Below, one piece after another: positions 1 to 6,563 of a stretch of DNA of 8,849 nucleotides. Position 1 is the stretch's first letter, and each line of letters starts with the position of its first letter. The position numbers were made by a program, and so were the translations under genes. Origin of the DNA: an uncultured bacterium (GTDB lineage: Bacteria > Eisenbacteria > RBG-16-71-46 > CAIMUX01); assembly GCA_946886185.1 (NCBI GenBank), contig CAMPIC010000084.1, forward strand, positions 1-8,849, in the 5' to 3' direction. The notes under the pieces were generated by a model, which saw only the letters and a program-made list of their open reading frames with translations, had not been told where the DNA came from and searched no databases.

Positions 1-89
1 TCCCCCGACTCTGGAAAGCGGAATCCGGAAGGATCTCCCGTGAAGGGGTGGATCCCGAACCGCGCTTGCTCGAAGATGTCGCCTCATGA
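1..89 (+). CDS. C-terminal end of an unidentified upstream gene (partial)
   Basis: The frame beginning at base 3 is open from the window edge and stops at TGA 87-89, giving about 28 residues that end in EPRLLEDVAS. The composition (mixed charged and hydrophobic residues, good third-position GC) looks like a real protein tail. The decisive point is that this stop overlaps the ATG of the next gene in the classic ATGA arrangement (86-89), typical of translationally coupled genes in one operon. No domain can be recognised from so short a piece. It could still be a chance open frame; the sequence left of the window would settle it. Confidence 0.5.
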   Translation, partial: PRLWKAESGRISREGVDPEPRLLEDVAS

Positions 90-577
90 TCTGCCAACAT
101 TGCGAGCGCGAGCTGGGCAGCCGCACGGTCTGTTCCGACTGCAAGATTCCCGCACGGCCGAAGAGCCTGCTGGTGGCGAGCGTCCTCGAGCTGATGGCGG
201 CGATCCTCTCGCTGTCGATGGGAAACGTGATCCTGGCGATCGTCGCCGGCCTCACCGGATTCTTCCTCCTGCGAGTCTCCCGACTGGCCATCGGCGTTGC
301 GATCGCGCTCTCCTTCATTGGACTGATCCTGAACATGATCCTGATCGTGACCGGGGGCGGAGAGTCCTTTCTGACATCGGAAGGGCTGCGCCGGGTCGAT
401 CCCCGCGCCATCCAGGTAGCCGCGGCCGGCCAGGGATTGCTGCATCTCGCCATCCTGATCTGCCTCTTCCGCCCCGATGCGCGCCGCGCATTCCGACTCG
501 CGGGGATGGATGCGGCCGCCCTGGACGAGGTCATCGCGCGGGAAGATGGGCGCGCGGCGGCGCCTGCAAACGACTAG
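86..577 (+). CDS. Small zinc-ribbon membrane protein of unknown function
   Basis: The 163-residue product begins with a zinc-ribbon: Cys3, Cys6, Cys16 and Cys19 form two CxxC knuckles, expected to bind one zinc ion in the cytoplasm. Hydrophobic segments follow at about residues 28-62 (two closely spaced helices), 68-90 and 108-128, then a short charged tail rich in Ala, Asp and Glu. This zinc-ribbon-plus-membrane-helices layout is common among uncharacterised bacterial proteins and I do not recognise a specific family. The ATG at 86 overlaps the preceding stop (ATGA), explaining the lack of a strong ribosome binding site of its own. The stop at 575-577 lies 10 bases before the likely GTG start of the GT-C protein, so the two are probably co-transcribed. 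The gene call is firm; function is unknown. Confidence 0.85.
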   Translation: MICQHCERELGSRTVCSDCKIPARPKSLLVASVLELMAAILSLSMGNVILAIVAGLTGFFLLRVSRLAIGVAIALSFIGLILNMILIVTGGGESFLTSEGLRRVDPRAIQVAAAGQGLLHLAILICLFRPDARRAFRLAGMDAAALDEVIAREDGRAAAPAND

Positions 578-587
578 GCTCTCGCAG

Positions 588-2498
588 GTGTCCGAACCGA
601 CTCTTCCACGCCGGCTGGTCCTGGCGGAATCGTGCGTCTTTGCGGCGCTGTTTCTTTGGCTCGCGGCCTCCGCCGTTCTGGTCGACATCGAGTACTACGA
701 CGGGCTCGATTCGATCTGCAACGCGCGCTACTTCCTGGGCGAGATCGGCACCTACGTGGCCACTCGAGGTCCCCTCTTCGGACTCCTCCTGCTCGTCCCC
801 GAAGCGATCAAGGAATCGATGGGGATGCATCCGCTGGAGGTTCGACCGCACCATGTGCTGTTCGCGATCCTCCATGCGGGATACGCATTGGGCTGTTACG
901 CGCTGGCGACGCGCCGGCTCGGCCGCACATTCGCGGTCTTCCTGGCGTTCCTGGCGGCGATTCCCACGTTCATCTTCTTCAGTTACGCGCCGTTCGTGAG
1001 TCACGACATCGTTCCGGGGATCCTCTTCCTCGGGATGCTGTTGGGAGTGGATGCGTACTACACGCGTCCACGGCGCAGTCTATGGTGGGCGCTGGTGGCG
1101 CTCGGCGCCGCGGCCGTGCTCATCAAACACACCTATGCGATCTTCTGGCCGATCGCGATCCTCGCGCAGGCCGCGCTCGCCTACACCTGGGATCGCGGGG
1201 GACGTCGGAACGCTCGCCGGGATCGCAAATCGCCGCAAACGGAGAACGATCACGCCCGCTGGGGCCGCCTGGGCTCGTTGATCCTCGGCGCCGCGCTCAG
1301 CGCGACGATCGCAATTCTCGTGCTCGGGTGGGCGCTGGCGAAAACCTATCCGGACACGCTCTTTTTCGCGCGTGCCTTCCGCCAGGCGAGATTCCTTCTC
1401 TTCGACGCCGGCGTGCAGATCGAGCAGCCCGCATGGGTGTATCTCCGGAACCTGCCCGCCTATGGGCTCCTCGCGCTCGTCCTGTTTCCGGTGGGTGCCG
1501 CGAAGTCGTGGCGAGAGAGCCGGATGCAGCGCGGCCTGGTGATCGCGTGGCTCCTCGCGGTGGCGTCGGTGCACCTGTTTTCGTTGCACCAGGTGCGCTA
1601 CATGCTGTTCGTCGCGCCCGTCACGATGTGCCTGCTGGTGCCCGCGGCCCGAACCGCGCTGTCCAGTCGTCGCAGGAGAGCCGCCGCTGTCGCGATCCTT
1701 CTGCTCGGTGTGTTGCCCCTCCATCCCTACTCGATCGCGCGCGAAGCCTCCAAGATCGCGACCGACTTCTATCGCCGCAGTCAGACCAAGTGGTTCCTCG
1801 AGCCGCTGCGTGAGGAGGGTGTCTACCGCTCTCCCGTGTATCTGGACTGGGGCCTTCTGAGCTTTCTTCCACCCGGCGATTCCGAGCTGGCGGGAGACAT
1901 CTATCACGAGTGCTTTCACATCGCTCCGCACCATCTGATCGATCTGTTTCCGTATGACCCTGACGAAGTGGGGCATGTCGACATCGGCCGGCTCACCTCC
2001 ATGCCTCTGTGGGGGCCGGGGACCGCCTACATCTCGGCGACCCGACCACCGCAGTTCAATCCGGTCACCTGGCGAGGTGGACCGGCGACCGACGAAAGGG
2101 ATCAGGAGCAGCTCCTGTTCCTGGCTCGCAGGTTGGAAATGACAGCGGCGGCGGTGACCGACTCGGCTGGCAGTCCGCGAGTTGGCTGGCTCGTAAGAGC
2201 GGGGGCGGGGCCGACAGCTCCACATCGCGAGGACGCTTCCGTGGAAGTCGAGATCGCCATGACCGAGCGCGGGGAACCGTTCAGCATTTTGCGGAGCTCG
2301 GCTTTTCCCAGCCGGGTGCCTGCCTCCATGCCGATGCGCGTCCAGCTATCGAGCGAAGGAAGCGTCTACCCGATGCGTGAGATCGGGGCCGGTCGTTGGG
2401 CCATCCCCGTGGCGATACCCGCCGTTCCTCCCGACACCACGGAAACGCAGAGGATCCTGCTCCACTATTTCGAGGAAGTCCGCCGCCACCGGCACTAG
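588..2498 (+). CDS. Multi-pass GT-C-type membrane protein, putative glycosyltransferase (GT39/ArnT-like fold)
   Basis: From GTG 588 the product is 636 residues. About ten hydrophobic helices fill residues 10 to roughly 385, followed by a soluble C-terminal part of about 250 residues. Just after helix 1 lies an acidic loop, DIEYYDGLDSICNARYF (residues 33-49), with E35, D38 and D41. A membrane protein with an acidic first outer loop and a later RY motif before a helix (R337-Y338) is the pattern of GT-C glycosyltransferases that use polyprenyl-linked sugars at the outer face of the inner membrane. Specific donor and acceptor cannot be read. Start choice is open: GTG 588 has only AGG nine bases upstream; ATG 546 and ATG 477 are in frame and would overlap the preceding gene. 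I prefer 588 because it avoids long overlap and leaves a short basic N-terminus before helix 1. The stop shares CTAG with the convergent gene. Confidence 0.8.
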   Translation: MSEPTLPRRLVLAESCVFAALFLWLAASAVLVDIEYYDGLDSICNARYFLGEIGTYVATRGPLFGLLLLVPEAIKESMGMHPLEVRPHHVLFAILHAGYALGCYALATRRLGRTFAVFLAFLAAIPTFIFFSYAPFVSHDIVPGILFLGMLLGVDAYYTRPRRSLWWALVALGAAAVLIKHTYAIFWPIAILAQAALAYTWDRGGRRNARRDRKSPQTENDHARWGRLGSLILGAALSATIAILVLGWALAKTYPDTLFFARAFRQARFLLFDAGVQIEQPAWVYLRNLPAYGLLALVLFPVGAAKSWRESRMQRGLVIAWLLAVASVHLFSLHQVRYMLFVAPVTMCLLVPAARTALSSRRRRAAAVAILLLGVLPLHPYSIAREASKIATDFYRRSQTKWFLEPLREEGVYRSPVYLDWGLLSFLPPGDSELAGDIYHECFHIAPHHLIDLFPYDPDEVGHVDIGRLTSMPLWGPGTAYISATRPPQFNPVTWRGGPATDERDQEQLLFLARRLEMTAAAVTDSAGSPRVGWLVRAGAGPTAPHREDASVEVEIAMTERGEPFSILRSSAFPSRVPASMPMRVQLSSEGSVYPMREIGAGRWAIPVAIPAVPPDTTETQRILLHYFEEVRRHRH

Positions 2499-3166
2499 CG
2501 GGCGCGGGGATCGTCGTCGTTGCCGATGGATCGCGCCGGTGCAGACTGGACGCCGATCGGACGGTCCACGGCTTGGTGGAGCGCTCGTTCCTCGGACCGC
2601 GCCTTTCTCAAGCGGCGCGGACCGATCCAGAGCCAGAATCCGGTGATGGAGAAGATCAGGAGCGCGGATCCCATGAGAGAGGTATACATCAGCTTGATCT
2701 GCTCATCACTCGTCCCGAGGATTGCGTCGACGATCGATCCGTCGTGCAAGTCCTCGATGAAGTCCGATCGACGCTTCTCGATCAGGAGAAGCTCTCCCGT
2801 GGTGCAATCGAGCTGCAGTCCCCAGTAATCTTCCACGAAAACGAACTTCACCATGCCTTTGTCGGGGCGGATGTCGATCCGATCGAGCTCGGGAGAAATG
2901 TCCGCGGAGATGGAGTCGCGCGCGAAGGCGAGCGCGTTTGCGTGCAAGGCAGTCATGGGCAGCCAATCGCTGACGTCGCTGGAGACTCCGTCCCGCGAAT
3001 CGGGGAGCAAGTAACCAGCGCTGTGCTTCTTCCACCCCAGGAGCAGGCCGGTGCAGGCGATGAAGAGGAAAAAAGCGAAGAGGAGGATCCCGGTGGTCCG
3101 GTGGACGCGCCGCGCCAGGCGCAGCAGCCTGGCCTGCCCGCGGCGATCACGCTGCGATCGGCTCAC
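2495..3166 (-). CDS. PepSY-associated transmembrane helix protein
   Basis: The 223-residue product has a basic N-terminus, then VHRTTGILLFAFFLFIACTG (residues 21-40), the typical first helix of PepSY_TM proteins with its conserved His22. A periplasmic region spans about 46-160 and contains WGLQLDCTTGELL (115-127), the strand-turn of a PepSY-like domain, and a DLHDGS motif (139-144, His141). The second helix is about 162-181, followed by WIGPRR and a charged cytoplasmic tail. Larger PepSY_TM relatives are linked to siderophore or iron reduction and to peptidase regulation; this two-helix form is shorter and its role is not established. The start is GTG 3166, supported by a GGAGGAGG ribosome binding site. 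It is a single gene converging on the GT-C gene, with overlapping stops and no spacer for a terminator. Confidence 0.85.
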   Translation of the reverse strand: MSRSQRDRRGQARLLRLARRVHRTTGILLFAFFLFIACTGLLLGWKKHSAGYLLPDSRDGVSSDVSDWLPMTALHANALAFARDSISADISPELDRIDIRPDKGMVKFVFVEDYWGLQLDCTTGELLLIEKRRSDFIEDLHDGSIVDAILGTSDEQIKLMYTSLMGSALLIFSITGFWLWIGPRRLRKARSEERALHQAVDRPIGVQSAPARSIGNDDDPRAR

Positions 3167-3382
3167 GAAGATGGTCCTCCTCCGGGATCGACTTCTCCCG
3201 AGCTCAGTCGCGCCGACCCTGATAAAGTTCGCTTGCCGCGGCTCCTACCCACTGTAATCGTCCGCACGAACCGGAAACTACCAGCGAAAGTTTCTTCCGT
3301 TCCGGTGGGCGAGCGCCGGTGGACACTCCGTCAGAGGACACCAGATCGATGGCCACGATGCGCCGCACCAAGAAGGGTAGTC
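3167..3382. other. Intergenic region between divergent PepSY and chorismate mutase genes
   Basis: These 216 bases must hold the promoter of the PepSY gene (minus) and probably that of the chorismate mutase gene (plus). Somewhat AT-richer patches occur around 3219-3260 and 3270-3297. I see TTGCCG at 3233-3238 and TGTAAT at 3253-3258 on the plus strand, but the 14-base spacing is too short for a standard sigma-70 promoter. No convincing operator or small gene was found. Confidence 0.35.
3176..3183 (-). promoter_or_regulatory. Ribosome binding site of the PepSY gene
   Basis: On the minus strand this reads GGAGGAGG and ends nine bases before GTG 3166. It is an unusually complete anti-16S match and decides the GTG start. 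Confidence 0.75.
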
Positions 3383-3679
3383 ATGCCCAGTTCGAAAATC
3401 AGCGAGCTCCGCGGTGAGATCGATCGTCTGAACGCCGAGATCCTCGCGCGAATCCAGCAGCGGGCGGAGCTCGTCCGCGAAATATCCCGGCTCAAGAGAT
3501 CGCGCGGAATGGAGGATCGTGATCTCGCGCGCGAGCAGGCCATGCTAGCGCAACTTTTCAGCACGAGTCCGGGACCGCTGGAGGAGCCCGAGATCCGAGC
3601 GATCTTCCAGGCGATCTTCGATGCATCGATCGCGCTGATGTCGAGAACTGGGCCGGTGAGTCGGGACCCCGAGCTCTGA
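3383..3679 (+). CDS. Stand-alone AroQ-class chorismate mutase (type II)
   Basis: The 98-residue, all-helical product matches AroQ chorismate mutases, which turn chorismate into prephenate at the branch to phenylalanine and tyrosine in the cytoplasm. Aligned by eye to the mutase domain of E. coli PheA, the active-site residues line up: R10 (R11), R27 (R28), K38 (K39), D47 (D48), R50 (R51), E51 (E52) and S82 (S84). The equivalent of E. coli Gln88 appears to be Met86, an odd substitution at a catalytic position. The length is that of a mutase alone, with no prephenate dehydratase, dehydrogenase or DAHP synthase domain attached. The ATG at 3383 was chosen because the family match begins at residue 6; the frame stays open upstream but that part looks non-coding. 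AGAAGGG at 3371-3377 may be the ribosome binding site. No other aromatic-pathway gene is nearby. Confidence 0.85.
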   Translation: MPSSKISELRGEIDRLNAEILARIQQRAELVREISRLKRSRGMEDRDLAREQAMLAQLFSTSPGPLEEPEIRAIFQAIFDASIALMSRTGPVSRDPEL

Positions 3680-3684
3680 GCTCG
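3670..3684. repeat. 15-base inverted repeat spanning the chorismate mutase stop codon
   Basis: CGAGCTC, one central T, then GAGCTCG form a perfect 7-base inverted repeat with the TGA stop (3677-3679) at its centre. No T-tract follows. It could form only a very tight hairpin and may be chance in GC-rich DNA. Confidence 0.4.
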
Positions 3685-3714
3685 CTCGCCGCGGGACTCA
3701 TTCGGGCCGGAGTG

Positions 3715-3723
3715 TGCTAGCCT
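3715..3723 (+). promoter_or_regulatory. Possible extended -10 promoter element for the modular lipoprotein
   Basis: TGCTAGCCT matches the extended -10 form TGnTAnnnT and lies 68 bases before the TTG start of the lipoprotein gene. No good -35 hexamer is found at 16-18 bases upstream, so this is only a candidate. Confidence 0.3.
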
Positions 3724-3775
3724 TTTCGATGAGCGGGGGCATGCTTTCCTTTGGGCGGGCAACGTGATTCGCACC

Positions 3776-3784
3776 GGAAGGGGG
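3776..3784 (+). promoter_or_regulatory. Ribosome binding site deciding the TTG start at 3792
   Basis: GGAAGGGGG ends seven bases before TTG 3792. Together with the signal peptide that begins directly at that codon, it supports the rare TTG start. Confidence 0.6.
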
Positions 3785-3791
3785 CACCGTC

Positions 3792-5813
3792 TTGGAATCG
3801 ATCATCCTGTCGCTCCGACCGCGCGCCGCGCTGAGCGCCTTCGTCCTGTGTGCGAGCTTGTCCACCGGCTGCGCCCCTCCCCATCCCGCCGGATACGACC
3901 CGACTGCCGTCGCCTCCGGACACTTGCCGCGCATCGAAGGCACCGCCACCTATCGGGAGCGCATGGCTCTGCCCCCGGGCGCGATCTTCGAGGCATTCCT
4001 GGAGGACGTTTCGATCGCGGATGCGAGATCCACCGTGGTGGCGCGTGCCACGATCCATGGTCCCTCCCAGCCTCCGATCCAGTTCTCCATCCCCTATGAT
4101 CCCGCGCGGATCGATTCTCGACGGGCCTACGCGGTGAGGGCGCGCATCCTGTTCGACGATCGGGCCCAGTTCAAGTCGGAGGGGGAGCCGGTCCTGACGC
4201 GGGGTGCGGGAAGATCCGTCGATCTGTTGCTTCACAGAGGTGACCCCGGTGTCGGCGTGACCACACCACCCCCGCAGCTTCCGCGGGCCGAGGAGCATTC
4301 GCGACGGGCTTCCCCACCTACGATTCCGCTCCCTGCGCCGCCCTCGCGCGAGCTCGTCGAGGTTTCGCCGCCGCCGCAGATCGACGAGGTGGATACGGCT
4401 CCTCCCATGCCACCGGCAATTCCTCCTCCGGCGCGGACAGACGAAGAGATTGGGAGGATGCCCGCGTGCCCTCCGGTGAGGATCGACGAAGAGGTGGAGA
4501 AGGCTCCAGTCGCTCCAACGCCCGCGCCCCGCCCGCAGCAGATTCGCGAAGAGGTCGAGACGACGCCCGCGCCGGCAGTGGTGCCGCCTCCTGCGGAGAT
4601 CGAGGAGAATGCGGAGAAGGCGCCTCAGCCACCGCCCGCAACGTCGCCTCCCCCGCGGACGCAGGAAACGGTGGAGAAGATGCCCAAGCCGAGCGTCGCG
4701 TCATCTCCGCCAAAGATCCCGGAGGACGCCGGGGAAGTTCCCCCGGCTCCGCCCCAGTTTCCACCGCTAGGGGAGCGGCAACTGCCGCCCATGCCCGTGC
4801 CCCTGCCCTCACGCCCTGCGATGCCGGGAATCGGCGCGCACGGAATGCGCCTTCCCGCTACTTTCCGGGGGGACTTTCCTTGCGCGGATTGCGAAGCGAT
4901 TCGCTATCAACTCAATCTGTGGCCCGATCAGTCGTTTCAACTGCGGCGCGAGTGGGTGGGCCGGGACCAGACCCTGGACGTGATCGGGCGGTGGCGCGTT
5001 GAGCCGGACCGGAACGCGCTGGTCCTGTATGCCGGGGACGACGCCCTGCCGCAGTTCGAGATCGTCGGCGAAGACCACCTCCGTCCGCTCGGAATGAGAA
5101 GCACGCCGTCGGGAACGGTCGCGAGCCCGTACGAGCTGGTAAGCCAAGGGACCCTCGATCCGATCGACCCATCCCTCACCTTCGGGGGAGAGATGATCTA
5201 CCTGGCGGATGCCGCTCGCTTCACCGAGTGCCTCACCGGTCGCGATTATCCGATCGCAATGGAAGGAGAGTATCTACAGTTGGAAAGGGCGTACCTGGAG
5301 ACCGTGCGCGAACCGGGCGCGCGTCTCTATGTCACCTTCGAAGGGACGATCCGCGATCGACCGAAGATGGACGGACCCGGAGCCGAACGCACCATCGTCG
5401 TGTCGCGGTTCATCAATGCCTGGCCCGACCAGCAGTGCGAGCGCGCGCAGGCGCACGCGTCCCTGACCAACACGTATTGGCGGATCGATCGGCTCGACGG
5501 CAAACCCGTGGAGCGGGTCGAAGACCGTCGCGAGCCGCACCTGATTCTTCGGCGCGAAGAGATCGATCTCACCTATGGCGCCACGGTGGGCTGCAATCAG
5601 ATGGGAGGAACGTTCGCGCTCGACGGCGAAAAGATCCAGTTCCGGCCCGGAGTGTCCACGCTGATGGCGTGCACCCCGGCGCTCGACGCCACTGAGAAAC
5701 TCCTGGGAGAAGTCCTTACGAGGACGGCGCGGTGGCGGATCAGCGGCGGCACGCTGGAATTGTTCGACTCGTCGGGGAAGTCGGTCGGACTCTTCGAAGC
5801 GGTCTACTTGTGA
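3792..5813 (+). CDS. Modular envelope lipoprotein: YbaY/YscW-like, Pro-rich repeats, NlpE-N-like, META (HslJ-like) domains
   Basis: The 673-residue product starts at TTG 3792 with a signal peptide and lipobox LSTGC (Cys27, the likely lipidated residue, with Ser at -3 instead of the usual Leu). Residues about 46-150 resemble the YbaY/YscW lipoprotein fold (IEGTATYRERMALPPGA at its start). Residues about 157-345 are a proline- and glutamate-rich linker with degenerate repeats. About 352-445 resembles the NlpE N-terminal domain, with its FPCADC motif (Cys364, Cys367). A middle module (about 446-555) holds YLADAARFTECLTGRDYP with Cys480 and Cys549. The C-terminal part (about 557-673) is a META/HslJ-like domain with GCN (600-602) and MAC (625-627). 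NlpE senses surface contact and copper stress in E. coli and META proteins are heat- or antibiotic-linked, so an outer-membrane stress role is likely but inferred. It is probably monocistronic. Confidence 0.85.
   Translation: MESIILSLRPRAALSAFVLCASLSTGCAPPHPAGYDPTAVASGHLPRIEGTATYRERMALPPGAIFEAFLEDVSIADARSTVVARATIHGPSQPPIQFSIPYDPARIDSRRAYAVRARILFDDRAQFKSEGEPVLTRGAGRSVDLLLHRGDPGVGVTTPPPQLPRAEEHSRRASPPTIPLPAPPSRELVEVSPPPQIDEVDTAPPMPPAIPPPARTDEEIGRMPACPPVRIDEEVEKAPVAPTPAPRPQQIREEVETTPAPAVVPPPAEIEENAEKAPQPPPATSPPPRTQETVEKMPKPSVASSPPKIPEDAGEVPPAPPQFPPLGERQLPPMPVPLPSRPAMPGIGAHGMRLPATFRGDFPCADCEAIRYQLNLWPDQSFQLRREWVGRDQTLDVIGRWRVEPDRNALVLYAGDDALPQFEIVGEDHLRPLGMRSTPSGTVASPYELVSQGTLDPIDPSLTFGGEMIYLADAARFTECLTGRDYPIAMEGEYLQLERAYLETVREPGARLYVTFEGTIRDRPKMDGPGAERTIVVSRFINAWPDQQCERAQAHASLTNTYWRIDRLDGKPVERVEDRREPHLILRREEIDLTYGATVGCNQMGGTFALDGEKIQFRPGVSTLMACTPALDATEKLLGEVLTRTARWRISGGTLELFDSSGKSVGLFEAVYL
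4377..4766 (+). repeat. Degenerate ~19-codon tandem repeat encoding a Pro/Glu-rich linker
   Basis: Residues 196-325 of the lipoprotein comprise about seven units beginning QIDEV, RTDEE, RIDEE, QIREE, EIEEN, RTQET and KIPED, at residues 196, 215, 230, 250, 269, 289 and 308. Spacings are 19, 15, 20, 19, 20 and 19 residues. Each unit has an acidic core, often a VEKAP- or VEKMP-like step, then a proline run. The copies differ widely at the DNA level, so they are old or under selection at protein level. Such extended linkers typically span periplasm or peptidoglycan. Confidence 0.75.
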
Positions 5814-5822
5814 CGCCGATGC

Positions 5823-5840
5823 GGCTGGGCATGCCCAGCC
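5823..5840. repeat. Perfect 18-base palindrome just after the lipoprotein gene
   Basis: GGCTGGGCATGCCCAGCC is its own reverse complement and starts 10 bases after the lipoprotein stop. As RNA it can form a GC-rich hairpin; as DNA it is a symmetric site. A T-tract (TTTT at 5855-5858) lies 14 bases beyond, too far for a textbook terminator. Confidence 0.7.
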
Positions 5841-5842
5841 AC

Positions 5843-5918
5843 CTCGCGAGCGCGTTTTGGCACGACGTGCATCTTGTACGAATGGGAAAGCCTTCTTGAC
5901 GAGAAGACCCTCCCATTC
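5843..5918. repeat. Further inverted repeats in the convergent intergenic region
   Basis: CTCGCGAG (5843-5850) is a palindrome, GCACG-A-CGTGC (5860-5870) is an inverted repeat, and GAATGGGA (5880-5887) pairs with TCCCATTC (5911-5918) around an inner CTTCT/AGAAG stem (5892-5896 with 5902-5906). This lies between convergent genes, so bidirectional transcript ending or RNA processing is the simplest role. No long T-tract is present on either strand. Confidence 0.5.
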
Positions 5919-5968
5919 CCCCGGCCACATCACGTTGCGACCTGCGCTCGCGCAGCCGGCTTGCGGAC

Positions 5969-6277
5969 CTACCGGCCCTGTTCGCCCGCCGCGCGCGGAC
6001 CAGTCTCGCCGCGCAGCCCGTGCCCCGACTCATTCGCAGCGCCGCGGAGCTCTCCGACCTTGGAGCGCGCCGCATCGGCCACCTGCTCGATCCGCGATTG
6101 AGCCGCATCCTTGAGGTCGTGCGCTTTCGTTTCGACCTCATCCCGCAACTCGCGAGCGCCGCCGCGGATGCGGCGCCGCGTCACGGTTCCCTTGTCGGGG
6201 GCGAGCAGCAACGCCGTCATTCCTCCTGCCACGACTCCTGCCAAGAACGTCAGAGCTGTTCCGCGTCCGTACATCAT
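5969..6277 (-). CDS. YtxH-type small membrane-anchored protein
   Basis: The 102-residue product begins with a short N-terminus and one glycine/alanine-rich membrane helix (about residues 8-26), followed by the LLLAPDKG motif (23-30) and a long, charged amphipathic helix region rich in Arg, Glu, Lys and Ala (about 32-90). This is the YtxH domain plan (COG4980, related in name to gas-vesicle-type proteins): one membrane anchor and a cytoplasmic helical tail. YtxH-like proteins in other bacteria are associated with general stress, but their biochemical role is unknown. The start is the first of two adjacent ATGs (6277 and 6274), six bases after AGGAGAGG. It diverges from the ferritin-like gene, with which it may share stress-responsive regulation. 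Confidence 0.85.
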   Translation of the reverse strand: MMYGRGTALTFLAGVVAGGMTALLLAPDKGTVTRRRIRGGARELRDEVETKAHDLKDAAQSRIEQVADAARSKVGELRGAANESGHGLRGETGPRAAGEQGR

Positions 6278-6283
6278 TTCGCA

Positions 6284-6291
6284 CCTCTCCT
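6284..6291 (-). promoter_or_regulatory. Ribosome binding site of the YtxH-type gene
   Basis: On the minus strand this reads AGGAGAGG, six bases before ATG 6277. It decides this start over the longer in-frame possibility beginning at 6379. Confidence 0.7.
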
Positions 6292-6552
6292 CTCGCTGAA
6301 TTCGAAACCGTCGGTCCGAACTTACAACCGACTTGGTACTTTTTGGCGTTTCCACGCACCGTCGACGGCGGTCACGCATGGGTCGACATCAAACAAGCCA
6401 GCAAGTACTTAGCCGAGCGCAACATTTTCCTTGGAATGGTGGCGTATTAGTTGCTGGCTCCTCCGCACCAGACCAACCCGGGCATTGGAGCGCGGCGATG
6501 GGAGGGATTCGTGATGGTCCGCACATGCGGATTGGATGGGCGAGCATCACCC

Positions 6553-6557
6553 GGAGG
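6553..6557 (+). promoter_or_regulatory. Ribosome binding site of the ferritin-like gene
   Basis: GGAGG ends six bases before ATG 6564 and decides this start over upstream in-frame codons. Confidence 0.75.
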
Positions 6558-6563
6558 AACAGC

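Larger units (their letters stand above)
6278..6563. other. Shared divergent promoter region of YtxH-type and ferritin-like genes
   Basis: This 286-base gap is AT-richer than its surroundings (notably 6298-6345 and 6390-6455) and carries both ribosome binding sites. AAGTACTT at 6404-6411 is a palindrome, and two GTCGAC palindromes flank 6360-6387. TATTAG at 6445-6450 could be a plus-strand -10 hexamer but has no good -35. No coding frame here looks real. The layout suits joint control of the two divergent genes, but no specific regulator site is recognised. Confidence 0.4.

Noticed and set aside
40..999. 319-codon open frame on the plus strand
   Set aside because: Overlaps the zinc-ribbon and GT-C genes in another frame; product is Arg/Pro/Ser/Gly-rich with no domain, typical of an out-of-frame reading of GC-rich coding DNA.
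632..1813. 393-codon plus-strand open frame inside the GT-C gene
   Set aside because: Arg/Ala/Pro-rich with no hydrophobic pattern, while the competing frame shows clear membrane helices.
1080..2225. 381-codon minus-strand open frame opposite the GT-C gene
   Set aside because: Antisense shadow; very Arg/Gln/His-rich and no recognisable motif.
2396..3382. Long in-frame extension upstream of the chorismate mutase
   Set aside because: It reads antisense through the well-supported PepSY gene, and the mutase match begins right after ATG 3383.
3717..4298. 193-codon minus-strand open frame opposite the lipoprotein start
   Set aside because: Arg/Gly/Asp-rich shadow; the opposite strand has signal peptide, lipobox and YbaY-like domain.
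4377..4766. CRISPR array or DNA-level satellite
   Set aside because: Units are degenerate at DNA level, in frame with a protein and lack unique spacers; it is a protein repeat.
4466..5002. Alternative plus-strand frame across the proline-rich repeat
   Set aside because: Low-complexity Arg/Ala/Gly product created by reading the repeat in the wrong frame.
5274..5933. 219-codon minus-strand open frame opposite the META domain
   Set aside because: Antisense shadow of a recognisable domain; no supported start.
6360..6387. Paired GTCGAC sites as an attachment site or operator
   Set aside because: Six-base palindromes are common in GC-rich DNA; no integrase, duplicated core or other mobile signature nearby.
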